A stretch of DNA of 64,000 nucleotides from Pseudoponticoccus marisrubri (lineage in GTDB: Bacteria > Pseudomonadota > Alphaproteobacteria > Rhodobacterales > Rhodobacteraceae), in the NCBI RefSeq assembly GCF_001482405.1, contig NZ_LPXO01000005.1:237263-301262 (forward strand). Reading direction: 5' to 3'. Numbering within the stretch: the stretch's first letter is position 1; each line of letters opens with the position of its first letter. The notes under the pieces are model-generated. The model was given only the letters and a program-made list of their open reading frames with translations. It did no database searches and had not been told where the DNA came from. Position numbers and translations under genes: made by a program. Below are positions 1 through 8,617 of the stretch, in pieces.

Positions 1-173
1 CCGACGCGTTCCGCATCTTCAACCTCGCCGCCTCCGAGGCGGTGGATGCGGCCTCCGGCCTCGCCGGCGCAGCCAGCAGCATCGCGATCTGGAAGCCGCT
101 GGCCTCGCTGATCCTCTGGCCGGTGCTGGCAGCCGGGCTGGCCCGTCTCAGCCTTGCGCGGGTGATGCCATGA
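1..173 (+). CDS. nosY: NosY-like ABC permease, 3' end only
   Basis: The open frame enters from the left edge and stops with TGA at 171-173, overlapping the nosL start as ATGA. The 56 visible residues begin DAFRIFNLAASEAVDAASG and end in a hydrophobic segment (LASLILWPVLAAGLARLSL). This matches the C-terminus of NosY, the membrane subunit of the NosDFY transporter that supports copper-centre maturation of periplasmic nitrous oxide reductase. The downstream order nosL-nosX supports the call. Only the last transmembrane helix is present, so identity rests on that short match and on context. Confidence 0.75.
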   Translation, partial: DAFRIFNLAASEAVDAASGLAGAASSIAIWKPLASLILWPVLAAGLARLSLARVMP

Positions 174-715
174 GAGCCACTGTCCTGATCGCGCTTCTGC
201 TGCTCGGCGCCTGCAAGGAAGAGGTGGCAGAGCTGCCCGCCCCGGTCGAGATCACCGCCGAGGCGGCGGGGTTCTACTGCCAGATGGAGCTGATCGAGCA
301 TGACGGCCCCAAGGGGCAGATCCATCTCGACGGGATGCCCGCGCCGCTCTTCTTCAGCCAGGTGCGCGACGCGCTGGCCTACCTGCACATGCCCGAGCAG
401 AGCCACGCCTTCACCGTTGCCTACGTGCAGGACATGAGCGGCGCCACGTGGCAGGCACCCGGCCCCTGGATCCCGGTGACCGAGGCGCTCTACGTGATCG
501 GCTCGGACCGGCGGGGGGGCATGGATGCGCCGGAACTCGTGCCCTTCTCGGACGCCGCGGCGGCACAGGCCTTCATCGCGCGCCATGGCGGCAGCCTGCG
601 CCGCTTCGACGAGATCGGCACCGCCGACGTGCTGGAGGCCGCGCCCGCCCCGGAAACAATGGAAGAGACCGACCTGGCGCAGCGCCTGCGCCGACTGACG
701 AACGAGGGAAACTGA
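170..715 (+). CDS. nosL: NosL copper-binding lipoprotein
   Basis: 181 residues. The N-terminus is a lipoprotein signal with lipobox LLGAC, so Cys15 would be the lipidated residue and the protein an outer-face membrane-anchored copper chaperone. The family copper site is seen as YCQME near residue 35, a variant of the usual CGM motif. The rest (FFSQVRDALAYL, VQDMSGATW, GSDRRGGMDAPELVPF) is typical NosL. NosL delivers copper to apo-nitrous oxide reductase. It overlaps nosY by 4 nt and is followed 2 nt later by nosX, so the three are translationally coupled. Confidence 0.92.
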   Translation: MRATVLIALLLLGACKEEVAELPAPVEITAEAAGFYCQMELIEHDGPKGQIHLDGMPAPLFFSQVRDALAYLHMPEQSHAFTVAYVQDMSGATWQAPGPWIPVTEALYVIGSDRRGGMDAPELVPFSDAAAAQAFIARHGGSLRRFDEIGTADVLEAAPAPETMEETDLAQRLRRLTNEGN

Positions 716-717
716 TC

Positions 718-1626
718 ATGAGCACCGTCCTGACGCGCCGCCGCTTTGTCATCGCGGCCTGTGCCAGCGGGCTGGCCACCGCCCTGCCGGCCGAGACCAC
801 GCGCTGGCAGGGCATGGCCCTTGGCGCGCGCGCGCAGATCCTGATGGACCACCCCGACGCCGCGCGGCTGACCCGGCTGGCCCGGGCCGAGATCGCCCGG
901 CTGGAAGGGATCTTCAGCCTCTACCGCGCGGACTCCGAGCTCAGCCGGCTGAACCGCGACGGCGTGCTGGAGGCCCCGCCCTTCGAGCTGCTCGACTGCC
1001 TGTCCACGGCGCGGCTGGTGTTTGGCGCCACGAACGGCGCGTTCGACCCCACGGTGCAGCCGCTCTGGGCGGCGCTGGCCGAGGCACATGCGGCGGGCCG
1101 GGCGCCGGATCCCGCCGCGCTGGAGGTCGCCCGCGCCCGCATCGGCTTCGACCGCGTGTCCTTTGATACGAGTCGCATCCGGCTGGACGCGGGGCAGGCG
1201 CTGACCCTGAACGGGATCGCGCAGGGCTATGTCGCCGACCGGCTGTCGGCGCTGCTGCGCGCCGAGGGGCTGCGCGACGTGCTGGTCGATACCGGCGAGA
1301 TCGTCGCGCGGGGCCGCCGCGCGGGGCAGGGCGGCTGGCCGGTGCGGATCGCCGACAGCCCGCGCCGGCTGATGCTGCGGGACCGCGCGCTGGCCAGTTC
1401 CGCCACTTTCGGCACGGTGCTGGATGCCGCAGGGCGACAGGGCCATATCCTGCGCCCGACAGGCGCGGCAGAGGTGCCAATGCGCCGCGTCTCGGTCAGT
1501 GCCGAGAGCGCCGCGCTGGCGGATGCGCTGTCCACGGGGTTGAGCCTTGTCGACGGGATCGACGCGGCGCTCGTCAGCCTCCGCCAGGTGCCCGGCGCGC
1601 GGATCGAGCTGTTCGCCCCTGCCTGA
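718..1626 (+). CDS. nosX: NosX, ApbE-type FAD:protein FMN transferase
   Basis: 302 residues. The N-terminus has a twin-arginine type export signal (TRRRFVIAACASG), so the protein acts in the periplasm. The ApbE fold is shown by the early SLYRADSELSRLN segment and the nucleotide/metal site GIAQGYVADR at residues 166-175 followed by DTGE near 191. In nos operons this enzyme covalently attaches FMN to NosR, keeping electron flow to nitrous oxide reductase. ATG 718 lies 2 nt after the nosL stop. An upstream in-frame start inside nosL (448) is rejected because it adds a non-homologous arginine-rich extension. Confidence 0.9.
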   Translation: MSTVLTRRRFVIAACASGLATALPAETTRWQGMALGARAQILMDHPDAARLTRLARAEIARLEGIFSLYRADSELSRLNRDGVLEAPPFELLDCLSTARLVFGATNGAFDPTVQPLWAALAEAHAAGRAPDPAALEVARARIGFDRVSFDTSRIRLDAGQALTLNGIAQGYVADRLSALLRAEGLRDVLVDTGEIVARGRRAGQGGWPVRIADSPRRLMLRDRALASSATFGTVLDAAGRQGHILRPTGAAEVPMRRVSVSAESAALADALSTGLSLVDGIDAALVSLRQVPGARIELFAPA

Positions 1627-1634
1627 GCCCGGCC

Positions 1635-2654
1635 TCACAGCACGTGATGGCCGTCGATCACCTCGACGCCCCGGCGCGCGATCCGGCTGGCCATGCCGGC
1701 ATGGCGGGTGGCATCGGCGCCCGCCGCATTGCCCGCGCGCACCCGGTCGGCGATGCCCACCCAGATCACCGCGTAGCGGAAGAGCGCAAAGGCGACGTGA
1801 AACGGAGTCAGCGGCGCCATGCCGGGGCTCTGCGCCATGTAGCGGGCGGTGAACGCGGCCTCGTCCGGCAGGCCCTCGGCCGCGAGGTCGAGCCCCAGGA
1901 GCCCGCCATACTCGTCAGGCGCCGTGTGCCAGGCCATGCAGCAGAACCCCAGATCGGCCAGCGGGTGGCCAAGCGTCGACAGCTCCCAATCGAGGATCGC
2001 GACCACGCGCGGCTCGGTGGGGTGAAAGATCACGTTGCCCATTCGGAAATCGCCATGGGCAAGGCTGACCCGCCCGTCATCGGCGGGCTGGTGCGCGACC
2101 AACCACTCGGCCAGCCGGTCCAGATCGGGCAGGGGCGGGTGCGGGCTCTCGGCCCATTGCCGCGACCAGCGGCGGATCTGGCGCTCGAAATAATTGCCGG
2201 GCTTGCCGAAATCGGCCAGCCCCACATCCTCGGGGCGGATCGCGTGCATCTGCGCCATGGCATCGGCCAACCCCATCCAGAGTGCGCGCCGCTCGGACCG
2301 GTCGGCCTGCGACAGCGCGCCATCGGCAAAGATCCGGCCCGCGACCCGCTCCATCAGGTAGAAGGGCGTGCCGACCACCTCTGCGCCGTCGTGGAACAGG
2401 ATCGGCCGCGGCACGGGCACGCCGGTCGGGTGCAGCGCGGTCAGCACGCGAAACTCGCGGTCGACCGCGTGGGCGCCGCGCAGGATCGGGCCTTTCGGCT
2501 GCTTGCGCAGCACCATTTCGTGCCCGCCATGGGTGACGAAATAGGTCGGGTTGGACTGGCCGCCGGCGATCCGCTCCAGCGTCAGCGGCGCGGGGCCGAA
2601 GCGGTCATCCAGAAACTGGGCCAGCACCGCCGGGTCGAAATCGGCCTCGCTCAT
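1635..2654 (-). CDS. Aminoglycoside-phosphotransferase-fold kinase (ACAD10/11-associated)
   Basis: 339 residues starting MSEADFDPAV. The kinase-like APH fold is shown by GGQSNPTYFV (nucleotide loop, ~31-40), VLRKQP with the ATP-contacting Lys, Brenner motif HGDFRMGN (200-207) and the metal motif DWE (222-224). The start overlaps the stop of the upstream acyl-CoA dehydrogenase as ATGA, so the pair is co-translated. This pairing mirrors the two domains of eukaryotic ACAD10/ACAD11, which are now linked to 4-hydroxyacyl-CoA catabolism; a role in phosphorylating 4-hydroxyacyl-CoA is inferred from that. It is not an antibiotic resistance gene on this evidence. A longer upstream start is rejected because it runs through the dehydrogenase. 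Confidence 0.85.
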   Translation of the reverse strand: MSEADFDPAVLAQFLDDRFGPAPLTLERIAGGQSNPTYFVTHGGHEMVLRKQPKGPILRGAHAVDREFRVLTALHPTGVPVPRPILFHDGAEVVGTPFYLMERVAGRIFADGALSQADRSERRALWMGLADAMAQMHAIRPEDVGLADFGKPGNYFERQIRRWSRQWAESPHPPLPDLDRLAEWLVAHQPADDGRVSLAHGDFRMGNVIFHPTEPRVVAILDWELSTLGHPLADLGFCCMAWHTAPDEYGGLLGLDLAAEGLPDEAAFTARYMAQSPGMAPLTPFHVAFALFRYAVIWVGIADRVRAGNAAGADATRHAGMASRIARRGVEVIDGHHVL

Positions 2655-3859
2655 TCGCCCACGTCCCAGTGCCAGAAGCCGCGCCCCTCCTTCTCGACGC
2701 TGCGATGCAGCACCATCTTGTGGACCTCGTCGGCGCCATCGACCAGCCGGGCCTGCCGCGCATAGCGGTAGATCCATTCCAGCGGCGTGTCCTTGGAATA
2801 GCCCCGCGCGCCGTTGATCTGGATCGCGGTATCAGCGGCCTGATGCAGCAGGTTGGCCACGTGCACCTTGGCCATCGAGATTTCCTTGCGGGCATAGCCG
2901 CCGCGATCCAGTTCCCACGCCGCCTTCATCACCAGCAGGCGGCCGATCTCGATCTTCATGGCAAGGTCGCCCAGCATCATCTGAACGCTCTCGCGCTGCG
3001 ACAGGCGTTCACCGAAGGCCATGCGGTCCTGCGCATAGGCCTCGGCGATCTCGACGCAGCGCTTGGACAGGCCCAGCCAGCGCATGCAATGGGTCAGCCG
3101 CGCCGGGCCCAGCCGGATCTGGGTCAGCTTCAGCCCGTCGCCTTCCTCCATCAGCCGGTTCTCGACCGGGATCTCCATGTTCTCGTAGACCACCTCGCAA
3201 TGGCCGCCATGTTCCTCGGGGCCCATGATCGGGATGCGCCGTTCGATGCGGAAGCCGGGCGTGTCGCGATGGTGCAGGAAGGCGGTCAGCCCCTTGCGCG
3301 GGTCCTCCGAGGTGCGCGCCACGAGGATGAAATGCTCGGCCGCCTCGGCGCCGGTGATGAACCACTTGCGCCCGTTCACGATGTAGCGGTCGTTGCGGCG
3401 CTCGGCCCGGGTCAGCATCATGCCGCCGGGATCCGAGCCCGAGCCCGGCGCCGGCTCGGTCATGGCAAAGGAAGAGCGCACGCGCCCCTGCACGATGGGC
3501 TCCAGCCAGCAGGCTTTCTGTTCCTCGGTCGCGACCTTTTCCAGCACCTGCATGTTGCCGTCATCGGGCGCGGCGGCATTGAACACCACAGGCCCGAAGA
3601 TCGAGCGGTTCATCTCTTCGTAGCAGACCGCCATGCCGATCTTGCCCAGACCCTGCCCGCCGGTCTCGGGCGCCAGTTGCAGGCACCACAGCCCCTCGGC
3701 CCTGGCCGTCGCGCGCAGCGTGTCCAGCAGGTCGGTGCGGATGTTCTCATGCGCGTCATAACTGGCCGGGTCGGCCTCGCGCGGCAGGATCTCGTCTTCG
3801 ACGAGACGCGCGATCCGGCTGCGAAACTCCTCGATCCGAGGGGAGATGGTGAAATCCAT
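2651..3859 (-). CDS. Acyl-CoA dehydrogenase, ACAD10/11-like
   Basis: 402 residues covering the whole acyl-CoA dehydrogenase fold: alpha-helical N-domain (residues ~1-120, QLAPETGGQGLG), central beta domain with FAMTEPAPGSGSDP (FAD/substrate loop) and GRKWFITGAE, and C-terminal helices with INGARGYSKDTPLEWIYR and a C-terminal HRSVE. It oxidises an acyl-CoA at the alpha-beta bond using FAD. Its coupling to the APH-type kinase downstream suggests it belongs to the ACAD10/11 branch that handles phosphorylated 4-hydroxyacyl-CoAs; that substrate is inferred from family knowledge, not visible in the sequence. Confidence 0.88.
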   Translation of the reverse strand: MDFTISPRIEEFRSRIARLVEDEILPREADPASYDAHENIRTDLLDTLRATARAEGLWCLQLAPETGGQGLGKIGMAVCYEEMNRSIFGPVVFNAAAPDDGNMQVLEKVATEEQKACWLEPIVQGRVRSSFAMTEPAPGSGSDPGGMMLTRAERRNDRYIVNGRKWFITGAEAAEHFILVARTSEDPRKGLTAFLHHRDTPGFRIERRIPIMGPEEHGGHCEVVYENMEIPVENRLMEEGDGLKLTQIRLGPARLTHCMRWLGLSKRCVEIAEAYAQDRMAFGERLSQRESVQMMLGDLAMKIEIGRLLVMKAAWELDRGGYARKEISMAKVHVANLLHQAADTAIQINGARGYSKDTPLEWIYRYARQARLVDGADEVHKMVLHRSVEKEGRGFWHWDVGE

Positions 3860-3965
3860 GGGGCGTCATCCTTGCGGTCAGGGCATCCGGGCCCCGCCAC
3901 CAAGACATCCCCCGCCCGCCCCGGCAAGGCCTGCGCGCCGCCGCCGCCAATGCCGCGGTGCAGAA

Positions 3966-4006
3966 CGAAAAACGCCCTCGGCCATCGCTGGCCGGGGGCG
4001 TCTTTT
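3966..4006 (-). terminator. Rho-independent terminator (bidirectional)
   Basis: A 12-bp stem (3972-3983 pairing with 3990-4001, one G-U wobble) with a 6-nt loop is flanked on the minus strand by TTTTT and on the plus strand by TCTTTT. It lies 25 nt past the stop of the 40-aa minus-strand gene, so it most likely ends that transcript. The flanking T tracts on both sides would allow function in either direction. Confidence 0.8.
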
Positions 4007-4025
4007 CAGGCCTGAGGCGCGTGGC

Positions 4026-4148
4026 TCAGGCTGGGGCGTGGGCAAAGCCTGCATGCCGTGCGAAGACCCGCGCAAACACGGCCTTCATGTAGATCGCGCG
4101 GTCGCGTTGTGCCCGGGCCACCACGATGCGGTGGAGTTCATTGTTCAT
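4026..4148 (-). CDS. Small 40-aa basic protein, unknown function
   Basis: Begins MNNELHRIVVARAQRDRAIY and ends AGFAHAPA; 40 residues, rich in Arg and Ala, predicted as one amphipathic helix (roughly residues 3-33), with no signal peptide or membrane segment. Support for a real gene: AAAAAAGGA 5-10 nt before the ATG, a plausible promoter about 50 nt upstream, and a clean terminator 25 nt after the stop, so it is a complete stand-alone transcription unit. I do not recognise the family. It resembles in style the short basic helical proteins (DUF1127-like) common in Rhodobacterales but lacks a match I can name. Confidence 0.65.
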   Translation of the reverse strand: MNNELHRIVVARAQRDRAIYMKAVFARVFARHAGFAHAPA

Positions 4149-4187
4149 ATCGCGTTCCTTTTTTACGCATTTCCTCTGCGCAGTGCC

Positions 4188-4215
4188 AAAGTAAGATGCT
4201 GCACAGCAGAAACAA
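4188..4215 (-). promoter_or_regulatory. Candidate sigma-70 promoter for the 40-aa gene
   Basis: On the minus strand TTGTTT (-35, 4210-4215) and TACTTT (-10, 4188-4193) are separated by 16 nt, about 40 nt upstream of the ATG at 4148. The spacing is at the short limit and the assignment is by eye only. Confidence 0.35.
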
Positions 4216-4359
4216 CGCGATATCCCGGCATAGCCGTCATGCGTCCACGGCATGAATCGCAGCGGCGAATCAGCAGGAACCGGCCGGGTCGGGGGCCCCG
4301 GCGCAAAGCCTTGCCGCCGGAGCCGGCCCGGGCCGGTCACAAGCCCGAGAGCAGGCCTG

Positions 4360-7300
4360 TCACGCCGCCTGCGGACCCGCCGAACGGCCCGACTCGAAGG
4401 CCGCCAGCGCCTCGGCTATCTGCGGGCGCACCCTGGCCGCCGCCTCTTCCTTGACCGGGCCGAAGCCGCGGATCTCCATGACCATGGCGGCGATGCGCGC
4501 CGCCTCGTCGCGGTTGGCCTCGGTCAGCCCCGTGGCCAGCCGGGCCAGCATGTCGCGATACTCGGCGATCAGCGCGCGTTCCATGCGGCGCTCGGCGGTG
4601 CGGCCGAACGGATCGAACGCGGTGCCGCGCAGGCGCTTCATCCGGGCGAGACCGCGAAAGACCGGGCGGATCCACGGGCCGAAGGCGCGCTTGAACGGCC
4701 GGCCGCGCGCATCGGTCCCGCCGGGCAGGAATGGCGGGGCGAGGTGGTGCTTGATCGTCACCTCCCCCTCGAACCGCGCCTTGAGATCCTCGGCAAAGCC
4801 GGTCTGCGTGTGCAGCCGCGCGACCTCGTACTCGTCCTTGTAGGACATCAGCTTGAACAGCCCCTTCGCGGCGGCCTCGGTCAGCGCGCCGGGTGCGCCG
4901 GTCACGCGCGTCTCGGCAGTGCGGATCGCTTCGATCTCGTCGACATAACGCTTGGCCCAGGCCCTGTCCTGGTAGGCGGTCAGGAACTCGGCCCGCCGGT
5001 CGATCAGCTGGTCGAGCGTCTGCACCTGCGCCACGGGCAGGTCCGCCACCGCCTCGACCGCGGCGCGGTCCTGGACCACGATCCGGCCCCAGGTGAAGGC
5101 CTGCTTGTTCAGCTCCGGCTTGACGCCGTTCAGCTCGATGGCGCGCATCAACGCCGCCTCCGACAGCGGCACCAGCCCGGCCTGCCAGGCCGCGCCCAGC
5201 ATCAGGACGTTGGCAAAGACCGTATCGCCCACCAGCGCCTCGGCCAGCGCGTTGGCATCCAGCGTGTGCAGCGCGCCGCCGTCCACCGCATCTGAGATCG
5301 CCTGAAGGCGCTGCCCGGCATTCAGGTCCGCATCGCGGTTCTGCACCAGGTCGCCCGTCGGCATGACGGCGGTGTTGACCACCGCGCGGGTGGCGGCGGA
5401 ATAGGTGACCGAGGCCTTGGGCGAAGAGCTGACCACGAGGTCGCAGCCGATCAGCGCATCGGCCGAGCTGGGCTCGATCCGCGCCTGGTTCACCGCCTCT
5501 TCGCTCTCGGACATGCGGATATAGCTGAGCACGGGGCCGAATTTCTGCGCGAAGCCCATGAAATCCAGCACCGAGGCGCCCTTTTCCTCGAGATTGGCCG
5601 CCATGGCGATCAGCTGGCCCACGGTGACCACGCCGGTGCCGCCCACGCCCGTCACCAGGATGTCCCACGGCGTCTGCAGCGAGGGCAGGGTGGGGGCGGG
5701 CAGCGCCGCCTTGAGCCGCTCGTAGGTCTGGGCATCGGCGCCCGTGCCGCCCTTCTTCAGCCTGCCGCCCTCGACCGTGACGAAGCTGGGGCAGAACCCG
5801 TTCAGGCAGGAGAAATCCTTGTTGCAGGTGTTCTGGTTGATCTTGCGCTTGCGGCCGAACTCGGTCTCCAGCGGCTCGACGCTGAGGCAGTTGCTCTCGA
5901 CCGAGCAATCGCCGCAGCCCTCGCAGACCAGCGGGTTGATGACGGCCACACGCTTGGGGTCCTCCATCCGGCCGCGCTTGCGCAGGCGGCGCTTTTCCGT
6001 GGCGCAGGTCTGCTGGTAGATCAGCACCGTGGTGCCGGGGATCTCGCGCAGCTCGCGCTGCAGCGCGTCCATCTCGCGGCGGTGATGGATGGTGACGCCC
6101 CGCGGCAGGTCGGCGGCGCGGAAGCGCTCGGGCTGGTCCGAGACGACCACCACCTTCTTCGCACCTTCGGCCACGACCGAGGCGGCGATCGCCTCGACCG
6201 AGATCGGGCCGTCCACGCTTTGGCCGCCGGTCATGGCGACGGCATCGTTGAACAGGATCTTGAAGGTGATGTTGGTGCCCGCGGCGATGGCCTGCCGGAT
6301 CGCCAGCGAGCCGGAATGGTAGTAGGTGCCCTCGCCGAGGTTCTGGAAGACATGCGCATTGCCGTTGAAGCGCGACCGCGCCACCCAGTTCACGCCCTCG
6401 CCGCCCATCTGGATCAGCGAGGTCGTGTTGCGGTTCATCCAGCTGGCCATGAAGTGACAGCCGATCCCGGCAAAGGCCTGGCTGCCCTCGGGCACCTTGG
6501 TCGAGGTGTTGTGCGGGCAGCCCGAACAGAAATAGGGAGTGCGCTGCGCGCCCTTCACGTCGATCAGCTGCGGCGGCGGCACGGCATTCTCGGCCCGCTC
6601 GCTGAACGCGGTGCCCAGGTTCAGGTCCAGCCGCCGCGCGATGATCCGCGCCAGCATCACGGCGCCCAGCTCGCGCGTCCAGGGCACAAGCCGTTCGCCG
6701 GTCTCGTCACGCTTGCCGACCATGCGCTCGGGCTTCTGGCCGGGGAAGTCGTAGAAATATTCCTTGAGCTGGCTTTCGATGATGCCGCGCTTTTCCTCGA
6801 TGACGAGCAGCTCCTGCTTTCCCTGTGCAAAGGCCAGCGCGCCGCGATCCTCCAGCGGCCAGACCATGCCCACCTTGTAGAGGTCGAGCCCCAGTTCGCC
6901 CGCCACATCGCGGTCGATGCCCAGAAGGCGCAGCGCCTCGAGCACGTCAAGATGTGCCTTGCCGGTAGTCACGATCCCGAAGCGCGCATTCGGATGGCCC
7001 CATTCCACCCGGTCGATCGGGTTGGCGCGGGCAAAGGCCAGCACGGCGGCCTTCTTGTCCTCCATCCGGTCCTCGATCTGGAACCCGGGCAGGTCGGGCC
7101 AGCGGTAATGCAGCCCGTCCTCGGGCGGGGTGTAGTCAGGCGTCTCGAAGCGGCGCGGCGCCGGCAGCTCGAAGGACATGGCCGATTCCACCGTCTCGGA
7201 GATCGCCTTGAAGCCGACCCACATCCCCGAGAAGCGCGAGAGCGCATAGCCCCATTCGGCAAAAGGCAGGTACTCGGCCACGTTGGCGGGGTTCAGCGTG

Positions 7301-7821
7301 GGCATGAAGAAATTCATGAAGGCCACATCCGACTGGTGCGGCATCGAGGAGGAGACACAGCCATGATCGTCGCCGGCCACCACCAGCACACCGCCATGCG
7401 GGCTGGAGCCATAGGCATTGCCGTGTTTCAGCGCGTCGCCTGCGCGATCCACGCCCGGACCCTTGCCGTACCACAGCCCGAAGACCGCGAGGCATTGCTT
7501 GTCCGGGTCGGTCTCGACCTGCTGGGTGCCGATCATCTGGGTGGCGCCCAGCTCCTCGTTGATGGCGGGCAGAAACTCGACCCCCGCCTCGCGCACCAGG
7601 TCGGCATTGCTGGCCACCTCGAGGTCGATCCCGCCCACGGGCGAGCCGCGATAGCCCGAAACGAAACCGCGCGTGTTCAGCCCGGCGTCGCGGTCGCGCC
7701 GCGCCTGGTCCAGCGCGATGCGCACCAGCGCCTGCGTGCCGGTCATGAAGACGCGCCCCTCGGTGCGGGTGTAGCGGTCGCGCAATTCGTAGCTGTTCAG
7801 GATCGGCGTCTGATCGGTCAT
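4360..7821 (-). CDS. Indolepyruvate ferredoxin oxidoreductase, fused alpha-gamma type
   Basis: 1153 residues, the normal length for the proteobacterial single-chain enzyme that oxidatively decarboxylates aryl pyruvates to acyl-CoA with ferredoxin as acceptor (aromatic amino acid catabolism). Visible parts in order: N-terminal pyrimidine/TPP domain (GYRGSPVGGID), TPP-domain cluster CSGCPHNTST and GIGCHFM, cysteine cluster CEGCGDCSVESNC with a following FSCLNGFCPSF, then the C-terminal gamma domain with GVGGTGVVTVGQ. Start ATG 7821 is preceded by GGAGGG; the 43-residue upstream extension is discarded. It is divergent from an Lrp-type regulator 130 nt away. Confidence 0.92.
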   Translation of the reverse strand: MTDQTPILNSYELRDRYTRTEGRVFMTGTQALVRIALDQARRDRDAGLNTRGFVSGYRGSPVGGIDLEVASNADLVREAGVEFLPAINEELGATQMIGTQQVETDPDKQCLAVFGLWYGKGPGVDRAGDALKHGNAYGSSPHGGVLVVAGDDHGCVSSSMPHQSDVAFMNFFMPTLNPANVAEYLPFAEWGYALSRFSGMWVGFKAISETVESAMSFELPAPRRFETPDYTPPEDGLHYRWPDLPGFQIEDRMEDKKAAVLAFARANPIDRVEWGHPNARFGIVTTGKAHLDVLEALRLLGIDRDVAGELGLDLYKVGMVWPLEDRGALAFAQGKQELLVIEEKRGIIESQLKEYFYDFPGQKPERMVGKRDETGERLVPWTRELGAVMLARIIARRLDLNLGTAFSERAENAVPPPQLIDVKGAQRTPYFCSGCPHNTSTKVPEGSQAFAGIGCHFMASWMNRNTTSLIQMGGEGVNWVARSRFNGNAHVFQNLGEGTYYHSGSLAIRQAIAAGTNITFKILFNDAVAMTGGQSVDGPISVEAIAASVVAEGAKKVVVVSDQPERFRAADLPRGVTIHHRREMDALQRELREIPGTTVLIYQQTCATEKRRLRKRGRMEDPKRVAVINPLVCEGCGDCSVESNCLSVEPLETEFGRKRKINQNTCNKDFSCLNGFCPSFVTVEGGRLKKGGTGADAQTYERLKAALPAPTLPSLQTPWDILVTGVGGTGVVTVGQLIAMAANLEEKGASVLDFMGFAQKFGPVLSYIRMSESEEAVNQARIEPSSADALIGCDLVVSSSPKASVTYSAATRAVVNTAVMPTGDLVQNRDADLNAGQRLQAISDAVDGGALHTLDANALAEALVGDTVFANVLMLGAAWQAGLVPLSEAALMRAIELNGVKPELNKQAFTWGRIVVQDRAAVEAVADLPVAQVQTLDQLIDRRAEFLTAYQDRAWAKRYVDEIEAIRTAETRVTGAPGALTEAAAKGLFKLMSYKDEYEVARLHTQTGFAEDLKARFEGEVTIKHHLAPPFLPGGTDARGRPFKRAFGPWIRPVFRGLARMKRLRGTAFDPFGRTAERRMERALIAEYRDMLARLATGLTEANRDEAARIAAMVMEIRGFGPVKEEAAARVRPQIAEALAAFESGRSAGPQAA

Positions 7822-7951
7822 CGGGCCCTCCGCGGGATGGCTGGGATCATGTCTTTGAACGCCCAGTGTACCGCAGGGGCTTGAAAGAGGGTTCCAAACT
7901 TGGTCACAGTGTCGCGCGTTTTGAACGACGACGTGCAGGATCAATGTCAAT

Positions 7952-8422
7952 ATGAAAGAAACCGATCAGCTGGACCCGGTCGAGGCGCGGATGCTGGCGT
8001 TGCTGCAGAAGGATGCCGGGCTGAGTACCGCGCAGCTGGCCGAGGCGACGCACAGCTCTCCCGCGACCTGCTGGCGGCGGCTGAAGAGCCTGGAAGAGCG
8101 CGGCATCCTGGGCCCGCCGGTGCGGCTGGTCGACCCGGCCCGGGTCGGGCGCGGCATGGATGCCTTCGTGCAGATCCGAATGAAGTCGCAGGATTCCCGC
8201 TCCCGCGCGCTGTTCCAGCGCACCATGGAGCTCGAGCCGGCGATCATCGAGGTCTACTCGATCTCGGGCGAATGGGATTACCTACTGCATCTCGTCGTGC
8301 GCGACATCGCCGATCTCGAAGAGGTGTTGATGCGCCGCGTGCTGGAGTTGGACTGCGTGGCGGGCAGCTCGACCCTGTTTGCCCTGCGCCGCGTGAAGCA
8401 CACGACCGAGATCCCGGTCTGA
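7952..8422 (+). CDS. Lrp/AsnC family transcriptional regulator
   Basis: 156 residues: N-terminal winged helix-turn-helix (LDPVEARMLALLQKDAGLS then LAEATHSSPATCWRRLKSLE, residues ~7-47) and C-terminal RAM/ligand-binding domain (SGEWDYLLHLVVRD). These proteins sense amino acids or related metabolites and bind promoters as multimers. It is divergently transcribed from the indolepyruvate oxidoreductase gene with a 130-nt shared promoter region, the classical arrangement for a local regulator, so control of that gene by an aromatic amino acid or keto acid is likely but inferred. Confidence 0.9.
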   Translation: MKETDQLDPVEARMLALLQKDAGLSTAQLAEATHSSPATCWRRLKSLEERGILGPPVRLVDPARVGRGMDAFVQIRMKSQDSRSRALFQRTMELEPAIIEVYSISGEWDYLLHLVVRDIADLEEVLMRRVLELDCVAGSSTLFALRRVKHTTEIPV

Positions 8423-8617
8423 CCTGCCGGACGGTCGGGCTGTCCAATCCACCGGGCACCGAGGCCACCCGCCCCTTGCCCCGCCACACCGCGCCCCCGC
8501 CGGGCCCCTTGCTTAGCCGTTCAACCTTTCTGAACCGACTCGCCCCAGAATGAAGGGCGGTAGGGAGGGGGAAAGTCGTTCAGGTGTCGTAAACGCGGCG
8601 CCCGCGTCCGCGCGGCC

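Noticed and set aside
1635..2654. Antibiotic (aminoglycoside) resistance gene.
   Set aside because: The APH fold is coupled to an acyl-CoA dehydrogenase, which marks the metabolic ACAD10/11-type branch.
8519..8535. GTTCA-N7-TGAAC dyad after the Lrp gene.
   Set aside because: It does not fit the CGRACA pattern, is single and is not next to a start codon.
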